Origin: Actinomycetospora cinnamomea
GTDB taxonomy: Bacteria; Actinomycetota; Actinomycetes; Mycobacteriales; Pseudonocardiaceae
Direction: 5' to 3'
NCBI RefSeq assembly: GCF_003096675.1
Contig: NZ_QEKW01000013.1
Location: 62,001-126,000, forward strand
DNA length: 64,000 nt
The notes under the pieces are model-generated. The model had not been told where the DNA came from. It saw only the letters and a program-made list of their open reading frames with translations, and did no database searches. Below are positions 8,643 through 18,208 of this stretch, piece after piece. A program made the position numbers and the translations under genes. Positions within the stretch are counted from its first letter, which is position 1, and every line of letters begins with the position of its first letter.

Positions 8643-9884
8643 ATGGCCCGAACGGGGACGGGGACGGAGCGGGGCGCGGTACGACTCGGGCGGCTCGCCG
8701 GGGTCCCCGTCGCGGCGCACTGGAGCGTGCTGGGCATCGTCGTCCTGATCGCGGTCGTCATGGCCCGCAGCGAGCTCCCGCTGCTGGCCCCGGGCTACGC
8801 ACCGGCCGCCTACGCGGCGGCCGGTCTCGCGGTGGCACTGCTGCTCATGGTGTCGCTGCTCGCCCACGAGGCGGCCCACGCCGTCGTCGCCCGTGCCCAC
8901 GGGCTCGGTGTCGACGGCATCACCCTGTGGCTCCTCGGCGGCACGACACGGCTGCGCGGCGAGCCCGAGGGCCCGCGGGCCGAGCTGCGGATCGCCGTGG
9001 TCGGTCCCGTGGTCAGCGGGGTGCTCGCCGGGCTGTTCGCCCTCGCGGCCGGTGGCGCGCGGTGGGTGGCGACCGATCTGGTGGTCGCGGTCCTCGTCGA
9101 GCTCGCGGTGATCAACCTCGTTCTGGCGGTGTTCAACCTCCTCCCGGCCGCACCGCTCGACGGCGGCCGCGTGCTCCGCGCGGCCCTCTGGGCGCGGCGG
9201 GGCGACCGCTGGGGCGCCGGGATCGCCGCGGCCCGCGTCGGGCAGGGGCTGGGGGCGCTGCTCCTGGGCGGTGGCGTCCTCCTCGCCCTCACCGTCGACC
9301 TCGGCGGCTTCTGGCTGATGATCCTGGGATGGTTCATCGCGGGCGCCGCGGGCCTGGAGGAGCGGCGCGCCCGGCTGGGGCGTGCGCTCGAGGGCGTGCC
9401 GGTCGCCGCCGCCCTGTCCGGGCCACCCGTCCTCGTGGCGGCCGACGCGCCGGCGGCGATGCGGGCCGCCGCGGGCACCGACCCGGCCCGGACCGCGGGC
9501 GTGCTGCTGACCGGACCGGACGGCCTCGTCGGCTACCTGCCCCCGGAGCGGATGCGCGCCGCGGCGGAGCGGGCCGACGAGCCGGCGGCGCTGCGCCGCC
9601 TCGTCGTCCCCGCGTCGCGGCTCACCACGGTGCGCCCGGACGACCCGCTCGCGCCGCTGCTCGGGCGCCTCGCGGAGCCCGACGCCCGGCTCGTGGTGCT
9701 CGCGGGCGACACCCCGATCGGCATGGTGTCGGCGGCCGACGTCGAGGAGCTGGGCCGTAGCGGTGGGCAGGCCGGGCCCGTGACCGGGCAGCGGCCCGGC
9801 GCCGACACCGCTCCACCGCCGGGGTGGTGGTGGCCCGGTGGGCCGGCCGCCGATCCCGACCGGTCCCCGCGTCCCTCGCCCTGA
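8643..9884 (+). CDS. Site-2 protease-family membrane metalloprotease with C-terminal CBS-like region
   Basis: 413 residues. Zinc site HEAAH at about 75-79 and the second motif NLLPAAPLDGG with aspartate near 173 define the M50 site-2 protease fold in several membrane helices (about 28-42, 60-75, 115-140, 145-170, 200-240). The C-terminal 170 residues resemble a weakly conserved CBS pair. The same arrangement is found in Rv2625c, next to USP and Hrp1 genes in M. tuberculosis. The ATG at 8643 lies four bases after GGGAGG; a GTG at 8640 is too close to it. It cleaves membrane substrates by family; the target is unknown. Confidence 0.88.
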   Translation: MARTGTGTERGAVRLGRLAGVPVAAHWSVLGIVVLIAVVMARSELPLLAPGYAPAAYAAAGLAVALLLMVSLLAHEAAHAVVARAHGLGVDGITLWLLGGTTRLRGEPEGPRAELRIAVVGPVVSGVLAGLFALAAGGARWVATDLVVAVLVELAVINLVLAVFNLLPAAPLDGGRVLRAALWARRGDRWGAGIAAARVGQGLGALLLGGGVLLALTVDLGGFWLMILGWFIAGAAGLEERRARLGRALEGVPVAAALSGPPVLVAADAPAAMRAAAGTDPARTAGVLLTGPDGLVGYLPPERMRAAAERADEPAALRRLVVPASRLTTVRPDDPLAPLLGRLAEPDARLVVLAGDTPIGMVSAADVEELGRSGGQAGPVTGQRPGADTAPPPGWWWPGGPAADPDRSPRPSP

Positions 9885-9908
9885 CGGGCGGTGGTCTACG
9901 GGCGGTGG

Positions 9909-11399
9909 TCACGGTCGGGTGCGCGCCGTGTCGGCGGGATCGGGGGTCGGCGTGGCGTCACGCGTCCGCGGGAGCTGCCACGACACGAGCGTCCCTCCCG
10001 TGGGACGCGGCGTGACCGCCAGCGTGCCCCCGAGACGCTCGACGCGGGCCGCGACGACGGCGAGGCCCTCCCCCGGGGCGAGGTCGCTCGGCACCCCGAC
10101 CCCGTCGTCCTCGACCGCGAGCACGACCCGCGCCTCGTCCACGGCCAGCCGCACCGCCGCCGAGGGGGCGCGGGCGTGCCGCGCGACGTTGCCGAGGGCC
10201 TCCCGCAGCGCCGCGAGCAGCTCCCGGGCCGCCTCGTCGGTGACCGCCTCCTCGAGGGGTCCGCGGATCTCGAGAGCAGGCGTGATCCCGAGAGCGCGGC
10301 CGCAATCACGCACCAGGTCGAACACCTGTCCCCGCAGCGTCGCGGCCGAGACCTCGGTGCGCACGAGGCCCGCGATCAGTTCGCGGAGCTCACGGACGAT
10401 GGCGTCGGTCTCGTCGACGAGGGGGGCGAGGTCGCCCTCGGCCGCCGGGTGGCGGGCCGCCGCGGCCTGGAGGGCGAGCCCGAGGGCGAAGAGCCGCTGG
10501 ATGCTGTTGTCGTGCACCTCGGCCGCCAGGCGGTCCCGCGCGTCGCGCAGGGCGAGCTCGAGGCGGGCGTCGGTGAGCTCGGCGCCGTGGCGCAGGAGAC
10601 TGGTGCGCATCGTCTCGACGGCGTCGCCGATCGCGACGAGGTCCCGGGGGCCGGTGACGGCGATGGGGGTCTGGTAGGCGCCGTCGGCCGTGCGCTCCGC
10701 CTGCGCCTGCAGGCCGACCAGGGGCCGGACCATCCGACGGCGCATCAGGGGCACCGACGCCACCGCGACACCGAACGCCAGCACCACGGCGCCGAGCGCG
10801 ACGACGTTAGCCGTCCGCTGTGCGGCGTCGATGGCGGCGAGCGCACCCCGCTCCCGGCTCGCGGTGCGCTCCTGCAGCGCGGCCAGCCGCTGGCGCAGCA
10901 CGTCGAACAGCTCCTTGCCGCGGCGCTCGGAGGCCGCCACGCGCTCGGTCGGCAGCGGACCGGCCCGACGGGCGGCGATGTTCGGTTCGGCCACCTCGGT
11001 GCGCCACGCGGCCGCGGCGGCCGTCGCCGCGGCGAGGTCGGCCCCGGCTGCCGGGTCGGCACGCAGCAGTGTGGTGAGCGCGGCGGCGGCTCTGGCCTCG
11101 GCCTCGCGGCCGCTGACGTACGGGGCGAGGAACGCCGGGTCACCCAGGAGCAGGTAGCCGCGCTGCCCGGTCTCCTGGTCCACCGACGCGATGGTCAGCG
11201 CTCGGGTCTCGCGCTGCGTAGGCATCAGCTCACCGGCCAGCTCGGTGACGCCGGCCGCGACCCGCATCCGGGCCATACCGGTGACGAGCGCGGTGAGGAC
11301 GACGATCCCGACCAGCACGGTCACCAGGCTCCACACGGTCACGCGCAGCGTGGGACCAAGCCTGGAGCGCCGGGGCCCGGATCGATCGCGTGACCGCAT
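9909..11399 (-). CDS. CHASE3-HAMP sensor histidine kinase of the NarL/HisKA_3 class, orphan
   Basis: 496 residues. TM1 is at about 20-42, followed by an extracytoplasmic CHASE3-like helical domain at about 45-190 (ETGQRGYLLLG is typical). TM2 is at about 198-218, HAMP about 219-271, then a HisKA_3 dimerisation helix with EVHDNSIQ (phospho-His about 296), and an HATPase domain with GNVARHAR and EDDGVGVP. The ATG at 11397-11399 follows GGAGGTGA. No response regulator adjoins it; the nearest is DevR at 35466-36113, so it could feed DevR or an outside partner. It ends 24 bases from the site-2 protease, convergent. Confidence 0.9.
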   Translation of the reverse strand: MRSRDRSGPRRSRLGPTLRVTVWSLVTVLVGIVVLTALVTGMARMRVAAGVTELAGELMPTQRETRALTIASVDQETGQRGYLLLGDPAFLAPYVSGREAEARAAAALTTLLRADPAAGADLAAATAAAAAWRTEVAEPNIAARRAGPLPTERVAASERRGKELFDVLRQRLAALQERTASRERGALAAIDAAQRTANVVALGAVVLAFGVAVASVPLMRRRMVRPLVGLQAQAERTADGAYQTPIAVTGPRDLVAIGDAVETMRTSLLRHGAELTDARLELALRDARDRLAAEVHDNSIQRLFALGLALQAAAARHPAAEGDLAPLVDETDAIVRELRELIAGLVRTEVSAATLRGQVFDLVRDCGRALGITPALEIRGPLEEAVTDEAARELLAALREALGNVARHARAPSAAVRLAVDEARVVLAVEDDGVGVPSDLAPGEGLAVVAARVERLGGTLAVTPRPTGGTLVSWQLPRTRDATPTPDPADTARTRP

Positions 11400-11457
11400 G
11401 CTCACCTCCGGCGCCGGGTCGATCAGGGAGCATGGCCCGCGCCGGCGGGCGATCCCA

Positions 11458-11471
11458 GGGCCATCCGGCCC
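11458..11471. promoter_or_regulatory. DosR-box-like palindrome, first of a pair
   Basis: GGGCCATCCGGCCC fits GGGNC-N4-GNCCC. It is 59 bases upstream of the histidine kinase start and in the 229-base divergent region before the DUF1876 gene, where a second copy lies at 11535-11548. Nothing else is evident in this intergenic stretch. Confidence 0.45.
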
Positions 11472-11534
11472 CCTCCCCCACCGCCGACGCCCGGCCGGCC
11501 CGCCCGGTCCGAGCGACGAAGGCCCCGGCCCGGA

Positions 11535-11548
11535 GGGCCGGCGGACCC
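11535..11548. promoter_or_regulatory. DosR-box-like palindrome, second of a pair
   Basis: GGGCCGGCGGACCC fits GGGNC-N4-GNCCC. It lies 81 bases upstream of the DUF1876 start at 11629 and 64 bases after the first box. Paired boxes are usual at strongly DosR-induced mycobacterial genes. Confidence 0.45.
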
Positions 11549-11628
11549 TTCCGGGACGACAGCACCGCCCCGAGCGTCCGCACCGACGCGCGCCGCGACG
11601 GCGAGCGGTGATCGACGGGGAGGTCGGG

Positions 11629-11898
11629 ATGATCCACACCGAGGACTGGACCGCCAACATCCACATCGAGGAGCAGGAACGCACCACCCACGCGGTGGCC
11701 CGCCTCCACACACGCGACGCGACCTCGCTCGAAGGACACGGCACGGCCCGCCGCAACCCCAGCGACCGGGACGTGCCGGAGATCGGTGCGGAGCTGGCCG
11801 TCGCGCGCGCCCTCCTCGACCTCCAGCACCGCCTGCTCGAGGCCGCCCTCCTGGACATCGAGCAGGCCACCGGCGAGCCGGCGCACCTGACCCGGTGA
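11629..11898 (+). CDS. DUF1876 protein (Rv1738-like)
   Basis: 89 residues spanning a full DUF1876 domain: an antiparallel sheet region (WTANIHIEEQERTT), then HGTARRNPSD and a helical C-terminus (IGAELAVARALLDL). Rv1738, a strongly hypoxia-induced M. tuberculosis protein, belongs here and resembles hibernation factors in fold. The ATG at 11629 has GGGGAGG at 11617-11623; an in-frame GTG at 11608 has none. It precedes bpa by 97 bases on the same strand. A second DUF1876 gene lies at 22606-22953. Ribosome or RNA association is inferred, not shown. Confidence 0.9.
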   Translation: MIHTEDWTANIHIEEQERTTHAVARLHTRDATSLEGHGTARRNPSDRDVPEIGAELAVARALLDLQHRLLEAALLDIEQATGEPAHLTR

Positions 11899-11995
11899 CG
11901 GCCGGACGGCCCGCCGCCGCGGGCCCGGCGACCCTGACCCCGGCGCCGGCCGACGCGGACCCTGACCCGTCGAGCACCCGAACGCTGGAGGAGCC

Positions 11996-12592
11996 ATGGC
12001 CGTGCCGATCCCCGGGCCCGAGACGGACACCACCGACGGCCCCGAGGTCGAGACCGCCCTCGAGACCGCCCCGGCCGCCGGGCCGGTCATCCGCGACTCA
12101 CGCCGGTGGTCGCGTGACGACCGGTCGGCCCCGGCCGCCGCGCCCGCTCCCCCGACACCCGCGGCCGCGCCCTCGGAGGGCTCCGGCGCCGACCCCGACG
12201 TCATCGACGCCGGCCCGCTGCTCCGGATCGGCACGATGATCCGCAAGGTGCTCGAGGAGGTGCGGGAGACACCGCTCGACGACCGCGCACGCGAACGGGT
12301 GCGGGATCTGCGCACGCGGGCGATGGACGAGCTCGTCACCCACCTCGGCCCGGACCTGCGGGAGGAGCTGCAAGCCCTCGACGTCCCGCTGCCCACCGAC
12401 GAGGTCGCCGGCGACGCGGAGCTGCGGATCGCCCAGGCCCAGCTCGTCGGCTGGCTGGAGGGCCTCTTCCAGGGCGCGCAGATGGCCCTCGCCGCCCAGC
12501 AGATGGCCGCGCGGTCCCAGCTCAGCCGCCTGCGCAGCGAGGCGCAGCCCCAGGGGGACACCTCGTCGGGCCACGGGGGCCAGTACCTCTGA
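11996..12592 (+). CDS. bpa: Bacterial proteasome activator Bpa/PafE
   Basis: 198 residues. The first 65 are low-complexity and Pro/Ala-rich; about 72-185 form the helical Bpa domain (LRIGTMIRKVLEEVRE, DAELRIAQAQLVGWLEGLF). The protein ends in GQYL, the HbYX-like tail that docks into the 20S proteasome alpha ring and opens the gate without ATP. The family member is Rv3780 of M. tuberculosis. The ATG at 11996 follows GGAGGAGCC. It implies that the host carries a 20S proteasome elsewhere. It lies downstream of DUF1876, so protein turnover could be co-induced with stress genes. Confidence 0.93.
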   Translation: MAVPIPGPETDTTDGPEVETALETAPAAGPVIRDSRRWSRDDRSAPAAAPAPPTPAAAPSEGSGADPDVIDAGPLLRIGTMIRKVLEEVRETPLDDRARERVRDLRTRAMDELVTHLGPDLREELQALDVPLPTDEVAGDAELRIAQAQLVGWLEGLFQGAQMALAAQQMAARSQLSRLRSEAQPQGDTSSGHGGQYL

Positions 12593-12602
12593 GCAGCACG
12601 CC

Positions 12603-12875
12603 TCAGGGCACGCCGGCGGCGGTGAGGAACGCCGCGGCGCTCGCGACCGTCCGCAGCCGGGGGTAGTCGTCCTCCTCGATGCGGACCCCCGTCGTCCGCG
12701 AGAGCTGCTCGACGAAGGCGAGGAAGTCCAGGGAGTCGAGCTCGAGGGCGTCGCGGAGATCCGCGGTGTCCTCCAGGGCGTCCAGGTCGGGGCCGGGCGC
12801 GATGCGGGCGAGGCCGGCGCGCACCAGCGCGCGGGCCGCCTCGTCGCGAGCGGTGGGGGCGTCGGCCGGGATCAT
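12603..12875 (-). CDS. Acyl carrier protein, last gene of dehydrogenase operon
   Basis: 90 residues with the four-helix carrier fold and phosphopantetheine attachment motif ELDSLDFLAF, serine at about 48. The ATG overlaps the E2 stop (ATGA), with GAGGAG upstream, so it is translationally coupled to the acyltransferase. A carrier directly behind a 2-oxoacid dehydrogenase E1/E2 set suggests the acyl group made by the complex may be passed to this ACP rather than only to CoA. Such transfer is known for two-carbon loading in naphthyridinomycin-type pathways. That parallel is my inference; no ketosynthase or peptide synthetase is visible here. Confidence 0.88.
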   Translation of the reverse strand: MIPADAPTARDEAARALVRAGLARIAPGPDLDALEDTADLRDALELDSLDFLAFVEQLSRTTGVRIEEDDYPRLRTVASAAAFLTAAGVP

Positions 12876-14284
12876 GACCACTCCTCGGTGTCGTGCAGGA
12901 CGTCGTCGATCGCGTGCAGGAACCGGCCGCCGACGACGCCGTCGGTGGCGCGGTGGTCTCCGGTGAGCGTGGCCGTCACCGTCGGGCGCACGCCGAGGAG
13001 GTCGCCCTCGGCCCACGGGCGGCGCACGACCGCACCGAAGCCGACCAGCGCCACCTGCGGCGGGAAGATCCGGCCGTGCACGCTGTGCCCGCCCGTCTCC
13101 CCCAGGTCGGTGACCGTGAGGCCGGCGTCCGCGGCGTCGGAGGTGCGCAGCCGGCCCGTGCGGGCCCGGGCCACGACGTCGCGCAGCGCCGCCATGAGCT
13201 CGGAGAGCGTGAGCTCGTCCGCGGCCGGAATCGTGGGCACGAGCAGGCCGCCCCCGCGCAGGGAGACGACGACGCCCAGGGCGACCGTGGTGGCCGGGAC
13301 GAGGGTGTCGTCGACCCAGTGCCCGTTGAGCTCGGGCACCCGCCGGGCCGCCCGCGCCGTGGCGTGGAGCAGCAGGGCCGCCGGGACGATGCGCTCCGAC
13401 ACCGGGAGGCGGCGGTTGACCTCGCGCAGGCGGTCGAGCGGCGCGCCCAGCTCGAGGACGCTGTCGACGTGGTACTGCGGGATCGCGAGCGAGCGGGTCA
13501 TGCGCGCGGCGATGGCCGCTCGCATGCCCTGGGCGGCCGGTCGAGGTGACGGCGGCGTGGTCGGCCGGGTCGGCTGGGGGGTCGGCCGGGGAGTCCGCGT
13601 CGGGGTCGCACCGGTTCCGGCGGGCACGTCGCGGGCGCGGACGACGCCGTCCGCTCCGGGCCGCAGAGCCTCCGGCGGCGTGCCCCGCTCGGCGGCGAGC
13701 CGGCGGGCGTAGGGGGTGATGCGGGGGCGCTCGGCGGGGGCCGCGGGAGGGACCGTCGGCGTCGGTGAAGGCACCGTCGTGTCCGTCGTGTCCGTCGTGT
13801 CCGTCGTGTCCGTCCTGGCCGTGGTACCCGTGCTCGCCGCGGCCCGGACGTCGGCGTGGGTGACGGTCCCGTGCGGGCCGGTGCCCGGAAGGCGGGCGAC
13901 GTCGAGCCCGAGGCGTTCGGCGAACCGGCGCACGGGTGGGGTGGCCCGGGGCAGGGACGCCGCGCCGTCGCGCTCCGGGGTCCCGGCCGCCGGGGCGGGC
14001 GCCGGAGTGAGCGCAGGGGTGGGCGCAGGGGTGGGCGCCGGGGTGGCCCCCTCCGGCGCGATCACGGCGAGCGGGGTGCCGACCGCGACCTTCGTGCCGA
14101 CGGGCACGAGCAGCCGCTCGACGACGCCGTCCTCGAAGCACTCCACGTCGATGACCGACTTCTCGGTCTCCACGGCCGCGACGAGGTCTCCCCGGTGGAC
14201 GTGGTCGCCGGGCGCGACCGCCCACTCGACCACCGTCCCGGCGTCCATGTCCGCTCCCAGGGAGGGCATGCGGAACTCGCCCAC
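12872..14284 (-). CDS. 2-oxoacid dehydrogenase E2, dihydrolipoamide acyltransferase with two E3-binding-like domains
   Basis: 470 residues: lipoyl domain 1-77 with the modified lysine at about 42 (VETEKSVID), a Pro/Ala/Thr linker, a peripheral subunit-binding domain at about 113-149 ([14 protein letters not shown]...GTGPHGTV), a second similar segment at about 188-222 ([13 protein letters not shown]...VVRARDV), and the acyltransferase core from about 250 with DHRATDG at 443-449. It moves the acyl group from lipoate to an acceptor. The GTG start follows the E1-beta stop by three bases. The linker between the two binding domains is built on a 9-base tandem repeat (13775-13810). No lipoamide dehydrogenase gene is nearby. 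Confidence 0.9.
   Translation of the reverse strand: MGEFRMPSLGADMDAGTVVEWAVAPGDHVHRGDLVAAVETEKSVIDVECFEDGVVERLLVPVGTKVAVGTPLAVIAPEGATPAPTPAPTPALTPAPAPAAGTPERDGAASLPRATPPVRRFAERLGLDVARLPGTGPHGTVTHADVRAAASTGTTARTDTTDTTDTTDTTVPSPTPTVPPAAPAERPRITPYARRLAAERGTPPEALRPGADGVVRARDVPAGTGATPTRTPRPTPQPTRPTTPPSPRPAAQGMRAAIAARMTRSLAIPQYHVDSVLELGAPLDRLREVNRRLPVSERIVPAALLLHATARAARRVPELNGHWVDDTLVPATTVALGVVVSLRGGGLLVPTIPAADELTLSELMAALRDVVARARTGRLRTSDAADAGLTVTDLGETGGHSVHGRIFPPQVALVGFGAVVRRPWAEGDLLGVRPTVTATLTGDHRATDGVVGGRFLHAIDDVLHDTEEWS
13775..13810. repeat. 9-base tandem repeat inside E2 linker
   Basis: Four perfect copies of CGTCGTGTC, followed by a degenerate fifth, encode a Thr-Asp-Thr repeat linker on the minus strand. 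Copy number may vary between strains; the unit is a multiple of three so the frame is kept. Confidence 0.9.
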
Positions 14285-14287
14285 GGC

Positions 14288-15301
14288 TCAGCCCACCGTC
14301 CGCCGGGCGGCGGCCACGACGTCGTCGACGGCGGGGCGTGCCGCCCGTTCCAGGTGGGCGGCGTAGGGCACCGGCACCTCCGCCGAGCACACGCGCTCCG
14401 GCGGGGCGTCGAGGTCGTAGAACGCCTGCTCCGCGACGCGGGCGGCGACCTCGGCGGCGAGGCTCCCGCTGCGCCAGCCCTCGTCGACCACCACGAGCCG
14501 ATGGGTGCGGCGCACCGAGGCGAGCACCGTGGCCTCGTCGAGCGGCCGCAGGGAGCGCAGGTCGACGACCTCGGCGGCGATCCCCCCGGCCTCGAGGGCC
14601 TCGGCGGCCGCGAGGGCGGTCGGGAGCATGCCCCCGTAGGTCACCAGCGTGACGTCCTCGCCGGGCCGGCGGACGGCGGCGCCGTCCAGGGCGACCGGCG
14701 TGTCGTCGACCTCGCCCTCGCTCGCGTACAGGCCGGCGTGCTCGAACAGCAGCACCGGGTCGGGCGACGCGAGGGCCGGGGCCAGCATCCCGCGGGCGTC
14801 GGCCACGGTCGCCGGGGCGACGATCCGCAGCCCCGGGATGTGGGCGTACCAGCCCTCGAGGCTGTGCGAGTGCTGCGCCGCGAGCTGGCGTCCGGCGCCC
14901 GTGGTCATGCGCACGACGAGGGGCACGGCGAGCTGGCCGCCCGACATGTGGGCGAGCGTCGCGGCGTTGTTGAGGATCTGGTCGAGCGCGAGCAGGCTGA
15001 AGTTGACCGTCATGATCTCGACGACCGGGCGCATCCCCCCGAGCGCGGCCCCGATGCCGGCCCCGACGAACGCCGACTCCGACAGTGGGGTGTCGCGCAC
15101 CCGCTCCGGCCCGAACTCCTCGAGCAGCCCCAGGGTCACCGCGAAGCAGCCGCCGTACCGGCCGACGTCCTCGCCCATGACGAACACCCGCTCGTCGCCC
15201 CGCAGCGCCTCCCGCAGCGACTCCCGCAACGCCTCCCGGTAGGTCATCCGCCCGGGCGGCAGCTCCGTGCCCGGGGCGGCGGCGCTCGTCACGGCGCTCA
15301 C
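14288..15301 (-). CDS. Pyruvate dehydrogenase-like E1 beta subunit
   Basis: 337 residues with the transketolase-like pyrimidine-binding domain ([28 protein letters not shown]) and the C-terminal transketolase domain ([22 protein letters not shown]). With E1 alpha it decarboxylates a 2-oxoacid on thiamine diphosphate and acylates the E2 lipoyl arm. The GTG overlaps the E1-alpha stop (GTGA). A later in-frame ATG (MTYREAL) about 18 residues in is an alternative start. The substrate cannot be fixed from sequence; pyruvate is the default for this subfamily. Confidence 0.9.
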   Translation of the reverse strand: MSAVTSAAAPGTELPPGRMTYREALRESLREALRGDERVFVMGEDVGRYGGCFAVTLGLLEEFGPERVRDTPLSESAFVGAGIGAALGGMRPVVEIMTVNFSLLALDQILNNAATLAHMSGGQLAVPLVVRMTTGAGRQLAAQHSHSLEGWYAHIPGLRIVAPATVADARGMLAPALASPDPVLLFEHAGLYASEGEVDDTPVALDGAAVRRPGEDVTLVTYGGMLPTALAAAEALEAGGIAAEVVDLRSLRPLDEATVLASVRRTHRLVVVDEGWRSGSLAAEVAARVAEQAFYDLDAPPERVCSAEVPVPYAAHLERAARPAVDDVVAAARRTVG

Positions 15302-16308
15302 GACGGCTCCGCGTAGACGAAGCGGGTCAGGTCCTCCACCGGCTCGAGGGGACCGGCCTCGGCGGCGGCGACGGCGGCCTCGATCTCCTCGTCCACCGCG
15401 GCGACCAGCCGGTCCCACGACGCGCCGTCGAGACCGCCGTCGCGGACCATCCGGGCCCGCAGCCGATCCACGGGGTCCTGGTCCTTCCACCGGGCCACCT
15501 CCGCGCGGTCGCGGTACCGGTCGGGGTCGTACATGGAGTGCGCCCGGAAGCGGTAGGTGCGCATCTCGAGGAAGCAGGGCCCCGAGCCCGACCGGATCGT
15601 GGCGAGGGCCCGCTGCGTGGCCTCGGCGACGGCCTCGGGGTCCATGCCGTCCACGGGCCAGGCGGGCATCCCGTAGGACGCGGCCCGCAGGGCGAGGTCG
15701 GTCTGGGCGTGCTCGAACTCGAGCGCGGTGCCCATGGCGTAGCGGTTGTTCTCGCAGCAGAACAGCACGGGCAGGCGCCAGAGGGCGGCGAGGTTCAGGC
15801 TCTCGTGGAACTCGCCCTCGGCCACCGCCCCGTCGCCGAAGAGGCAGGCGGTGACCACGGGATGCCCGCGGAGGGCGTCGGCGAGCGCGAGCCCGACCGC
15901 GATCGGCAGCCCGCCGCCGACGATGGCGTTCCCGCCGTAGAAGCGGCGGGAGACGTCGAAGAGGTGCATCGAGCCGCCGCGGCCCCGGCTGCACCCGGAG
16001 GCCCGGCCGAACATCTCGGCGAGGACCGCGGACATCGGCACGCCCCGTGCGAGCGCGTGGCCGTGCTCGCGGTAGGTGGACACGACGGCGTCCTCCGCCG
16101 CCAACGCGCCCACCAGACCGACGGCCACGGCCTCCTCCCCCACGCACAGGTGCATGAACCCACGGATCCGCTCGGCGCTGTAGAGCTCGACGCACCGCTC
16201 CTCGAAGCGCCGGATGCGCACCATCCCGCGCAGCAGGGCGAGCCGCGGGTCGTCGCGCTCGTCGCCCGGCGGGGTCGGGTCGGTCGCGGTGTCGGTGGGT
16301 GTGCTCAC
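15298..16308 (-). CDS. Pyruvate dehydrogenase-like E1 alpha subunit
   Basis: 336 residues with the thiamine-diphosphate fold: [36 protein letters not shown], and the cofactor motif [15 protein letters not shown]...ENNRYAMG. The phosphorylation-loop-like region [11 protein letters not shown] is pyruvate-type rather than branched-chain-type. It decarboxylates the oxoacid with E1 beta. The GTG start at 16306-16308 overlaps the stop of the acyl-CoA synthetase gene, placing all five genes (synthetase, E1a, E1b, E2, ACP) in one tightly coupled operon. Confidence 0.9.
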   Translation of the reverse strand: MSTPTDTATDPTPPGDERDDPRLALLRGMVRIRRFEERCVELYSAERIRGFMHLCVGEEAVAVGLVGALAAEDAVVSTYREHGHALARGVPMSAVLAEMFGRASGCSRGRGGSMHLFDVSRRFYGGNAIVGGGLPIAVGLALADALRGHPVVTACLFGDGAVAEGEFHESLNLAALWRLPVLFCCENNRYAMGTALEFEHAQTDLALRAASYGMPAWPVDGMDPEAVAEATQRALATIRSGSGPCFLEMRTYRFRAHSMYDPDRYRDRAEVARWKDQDPVDRLRARMVRDGGLDGASWDRLVAAVDEEIEAAVAAAEAGPLEPVEDLTRFVYAEPS

Positions 16309-18095
16309 GACGTCTCCACGGTGGACAGGTCGCCCTCGGGCAGGCCGAGCTCGCGGGCCTTGAGCAGCCGGCGCAGGATCTTCCCGCTGCGGGTGTGCGG
16401 CAGGTGCGGGTCGACGACGAGCTCCTTCGGGGCGACGCTGCCGAGACGCCGGCGGGCGAAGGCGATCAGCTCGTCGTGCAGCGCGTCGCTGGGCCACCAG
16501 CCCGGGCGCAGGGTCACGAACGCCTTGACGAGCTCGCCGGCGACGGGGTCGGGCTTGCCGATCACGGCCGCCTCCGCCACCGCGGGGTGGGCCATGAGGA
16601 CGCTCTCGACCTCGAACGGGCCGACCAGGTGCCCGGCGGTCTTGATGACGTCGTCGGCGCGGCCGGCGAACCAGTACCACCCGTCGGCGTCGCGGCGGAC
16701 CACGTCGCCGGTGAGGTACCAGCCGTCGGCGAAGCTCGCCCGGTAGCGCTCGTCCTCGTGCAGGTAGCCCCGGAACAGCGACGGCCAGCCCACCCGCAGC
16801 GCGAGCTCGCCGTCGACCCCCGGCGTGGTGACCTCGCGGACGCCGCCCCCCGTGCGCAGCGCGCGGCCGTCGGGGCCGCGCTCGAGCACGGTGGCCTCGA
16901 TGCCGGGCAGGGGGCGTCCCATCGACCCGGGGCGGATGTCCTCGCCCGCGAAGTTGCTGATCATGATGGCCCCGGTCTCGGTCTGCCACCAGTTGTCGTG
17001 CACCGGGGTGCCGAGGACCTCGGCCGACCACCGGACCACCTCGGCGTTGAGGGGCTCGCCGACGCTCGCGACGTGGCGCAGCGCCGAGAGGTCGCGCCGG
17101 TGGGCGGCCTCCGCGCCGTGGCGGGCCAGCATGCGCAGCGCCGTCGGCGCGGTGTACCAGACGGTGACGCGCTGCTCGGCGAGCACGTCGTACCAGCGCT
17201 CGGCGTCGAAGTCGCGCTCGTCGACCAGCAGGGTCGCGCCGTGCGTCAGGGGCGCGACGATCCCGTAGGACGTGCCGGTCACCCAGCCGGGGTCGGCCGT
17301 GCACCAGAAGACGTCGTCGGGCCCGAGGTCCAGGGCGGCGGTCGCGGTGGCGTGGTGTGCGACCGCGGCCTCGTGCACGTGCACCGCACCTTTCGGCCGG
17401 CCGGTCGTGCCGCTGGTGAAGTGCAGCAGCGCCGGATCCTCCGGGTCGGTCGGCGGGATGGTGAACCCGTCCTCGGCGGCGTCCAGGAGGTGCTGCAGCG
17501 CCGAGCAGCCCTCCTCACCGTCGTCCGGGCCCTCGGCGGGGTCTCCGGTGAGCAGCACGTGGCGCAGGTCCGGCAGGTCGGCGCGCTGCGGGCGGACCCG
17601 GCGCTCGTACAGCCGGGGCGTGGTCGCCAGCACCCGGCCCTCCCCGAGCCGCAGGCGCTGGGCCACCGGCTCGGGGCCGAAGGCGGAGAACAGCGGCGAC
17701 AGCACGCAGCCCGCCTTGAGCGTGCCGAGCGCGACGACGTAGAGGTCGAGGGTGCGCGGCAGCAGCGTGAAGACCCGCTCCCCCCGCGCCACGCCGAGGG
17801 CGCGCAGGGCGTTCGCGAAGCGGTCGGTCCGGCGGCGCAGCTCGGCGTAGGTGACCTCGTCGACCGCCCCGTCCCGGCTCAGCACCCGCAGCGCGACCGC
17901 GTCCCCGCGGCCCGTGGCGTGCCGGTCGACGGCCTCGTGGGCGATGTTGAGGCCCCGGCCGCCGGGCAGCCCGCTCATCTGCGCCCGCGCGCCGGCCCAG
18001 GTGAACGTCCGTCGCGCGCGGGCGTAGTCCGGCATCCGCGCCCGGCGGCGCACGGCTTCGGGCTTCTCGATCAGCTCCACACCGGCACCCTCCAC
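16305..18095 (-). CDS. Acetyl-CoA synthetase-type AMP-forming ligase, first gene of dehydrogenase-ACP operon
   Basis: 596 residues of the ANL superfamily: P-loop-like [15 protein letters not shown], the acyl-pocket region [35 protein letters not shown], and the C-terminal catalytic lysine segment [10 protein letters not shown]. It resembles acetate-CoA ligases of the AcsA group. It would activate acetate or a short acid as acyl-AMP, then acyl-CoA or possibly acyl-ACP. The GTG at 18093-18095 has a weak GGCGGGG site. A perfect DosR-box-like palindrome (18117-18130) sits 22 bases upstream, so the operon may be under DevR. Confidence 0.88.
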   Translation of the reverse strand: MEGAGVELIEKPEAVRRRARMPDYARARRTFTWAGARAQMSGLPGGRGLNIAHEAVDRHATGRGDAVALRVLSRDGAVDEVTYAELRRRTDRFANALRALGVARGERVFTLLPRTLDLYVVALGTLKAGCVLSPLFSAFGPEPVAQRLRLGEGRVLATTPRLYERRVRPQRADLPDLRHVLLTGDPAEGPDDGEEGCSALQHLLDAAEDGFTIPPTDPEDPALLHFTSGTTGRPKGAVHVHEAAVAHHATATAALDLGPDDVFWCTADPGWVTGTSYGIVAPLTHGATLLVDERDFDAERWYDVLAEQRVTVWYTAPTALRMLARHGAEAAHRRDLSALRHVASVGEPLNAEVVRWSAEVLGTPVHDNWWQTETGAIMISNFAGEDIRPGSMGRPLPGIEATVLERGPDGRALRTGGGVREVTTPGVDGELALRVGWPSLFRGYLHEDERYRASFADGWYLTGDVVRRDADGWYWFAGRADDVIKTAGHLVGPFEVESVLMAHPAVAEAAVIGKPDPVAGELVKAFVTLRPGWWPSDALHDELIAFARRRLGSVAPKELVVDPHLPHTRSGKILRRLLKARELGLPEGDLSTVETS

Positions 18096-18116
18096 CCCCG
18101 CCGGAGGCCCGGGTCA

Positions 18117-18130
18117 GGGACGAACGGCCC
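18117..18130. promoter_or_regulatory. DosR-box-like palindrome before acyl-CoA synthetase/dehydrogenase/ACP operon
   Basis: GGGACGAACGGCCC fits GGGNC-N4-GNCCC and shares the central GAAC/CAAC core with boxes at 18954, 20091 and 36202. It lies in the divergent gap between the operon start (18095) and the small gene at 18209. Confidence 0.5.
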
Positions 18131-18208
18131 GACCGGCGGCGTCGCCGGGCCCTGCCTCGCGCGGCGGCACCGGCGGACCGTCGGGGGCACCCGGAGAGAG
18201 GAGGAGCC

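Noticed and set aside
9889-9913. Direct repeat GGGCGGTGGTC near the end of the site-2 protease gene
   Set aside because: Two copies only, GC-rich, between convergent genes; no sign of an attachment site or insertion.
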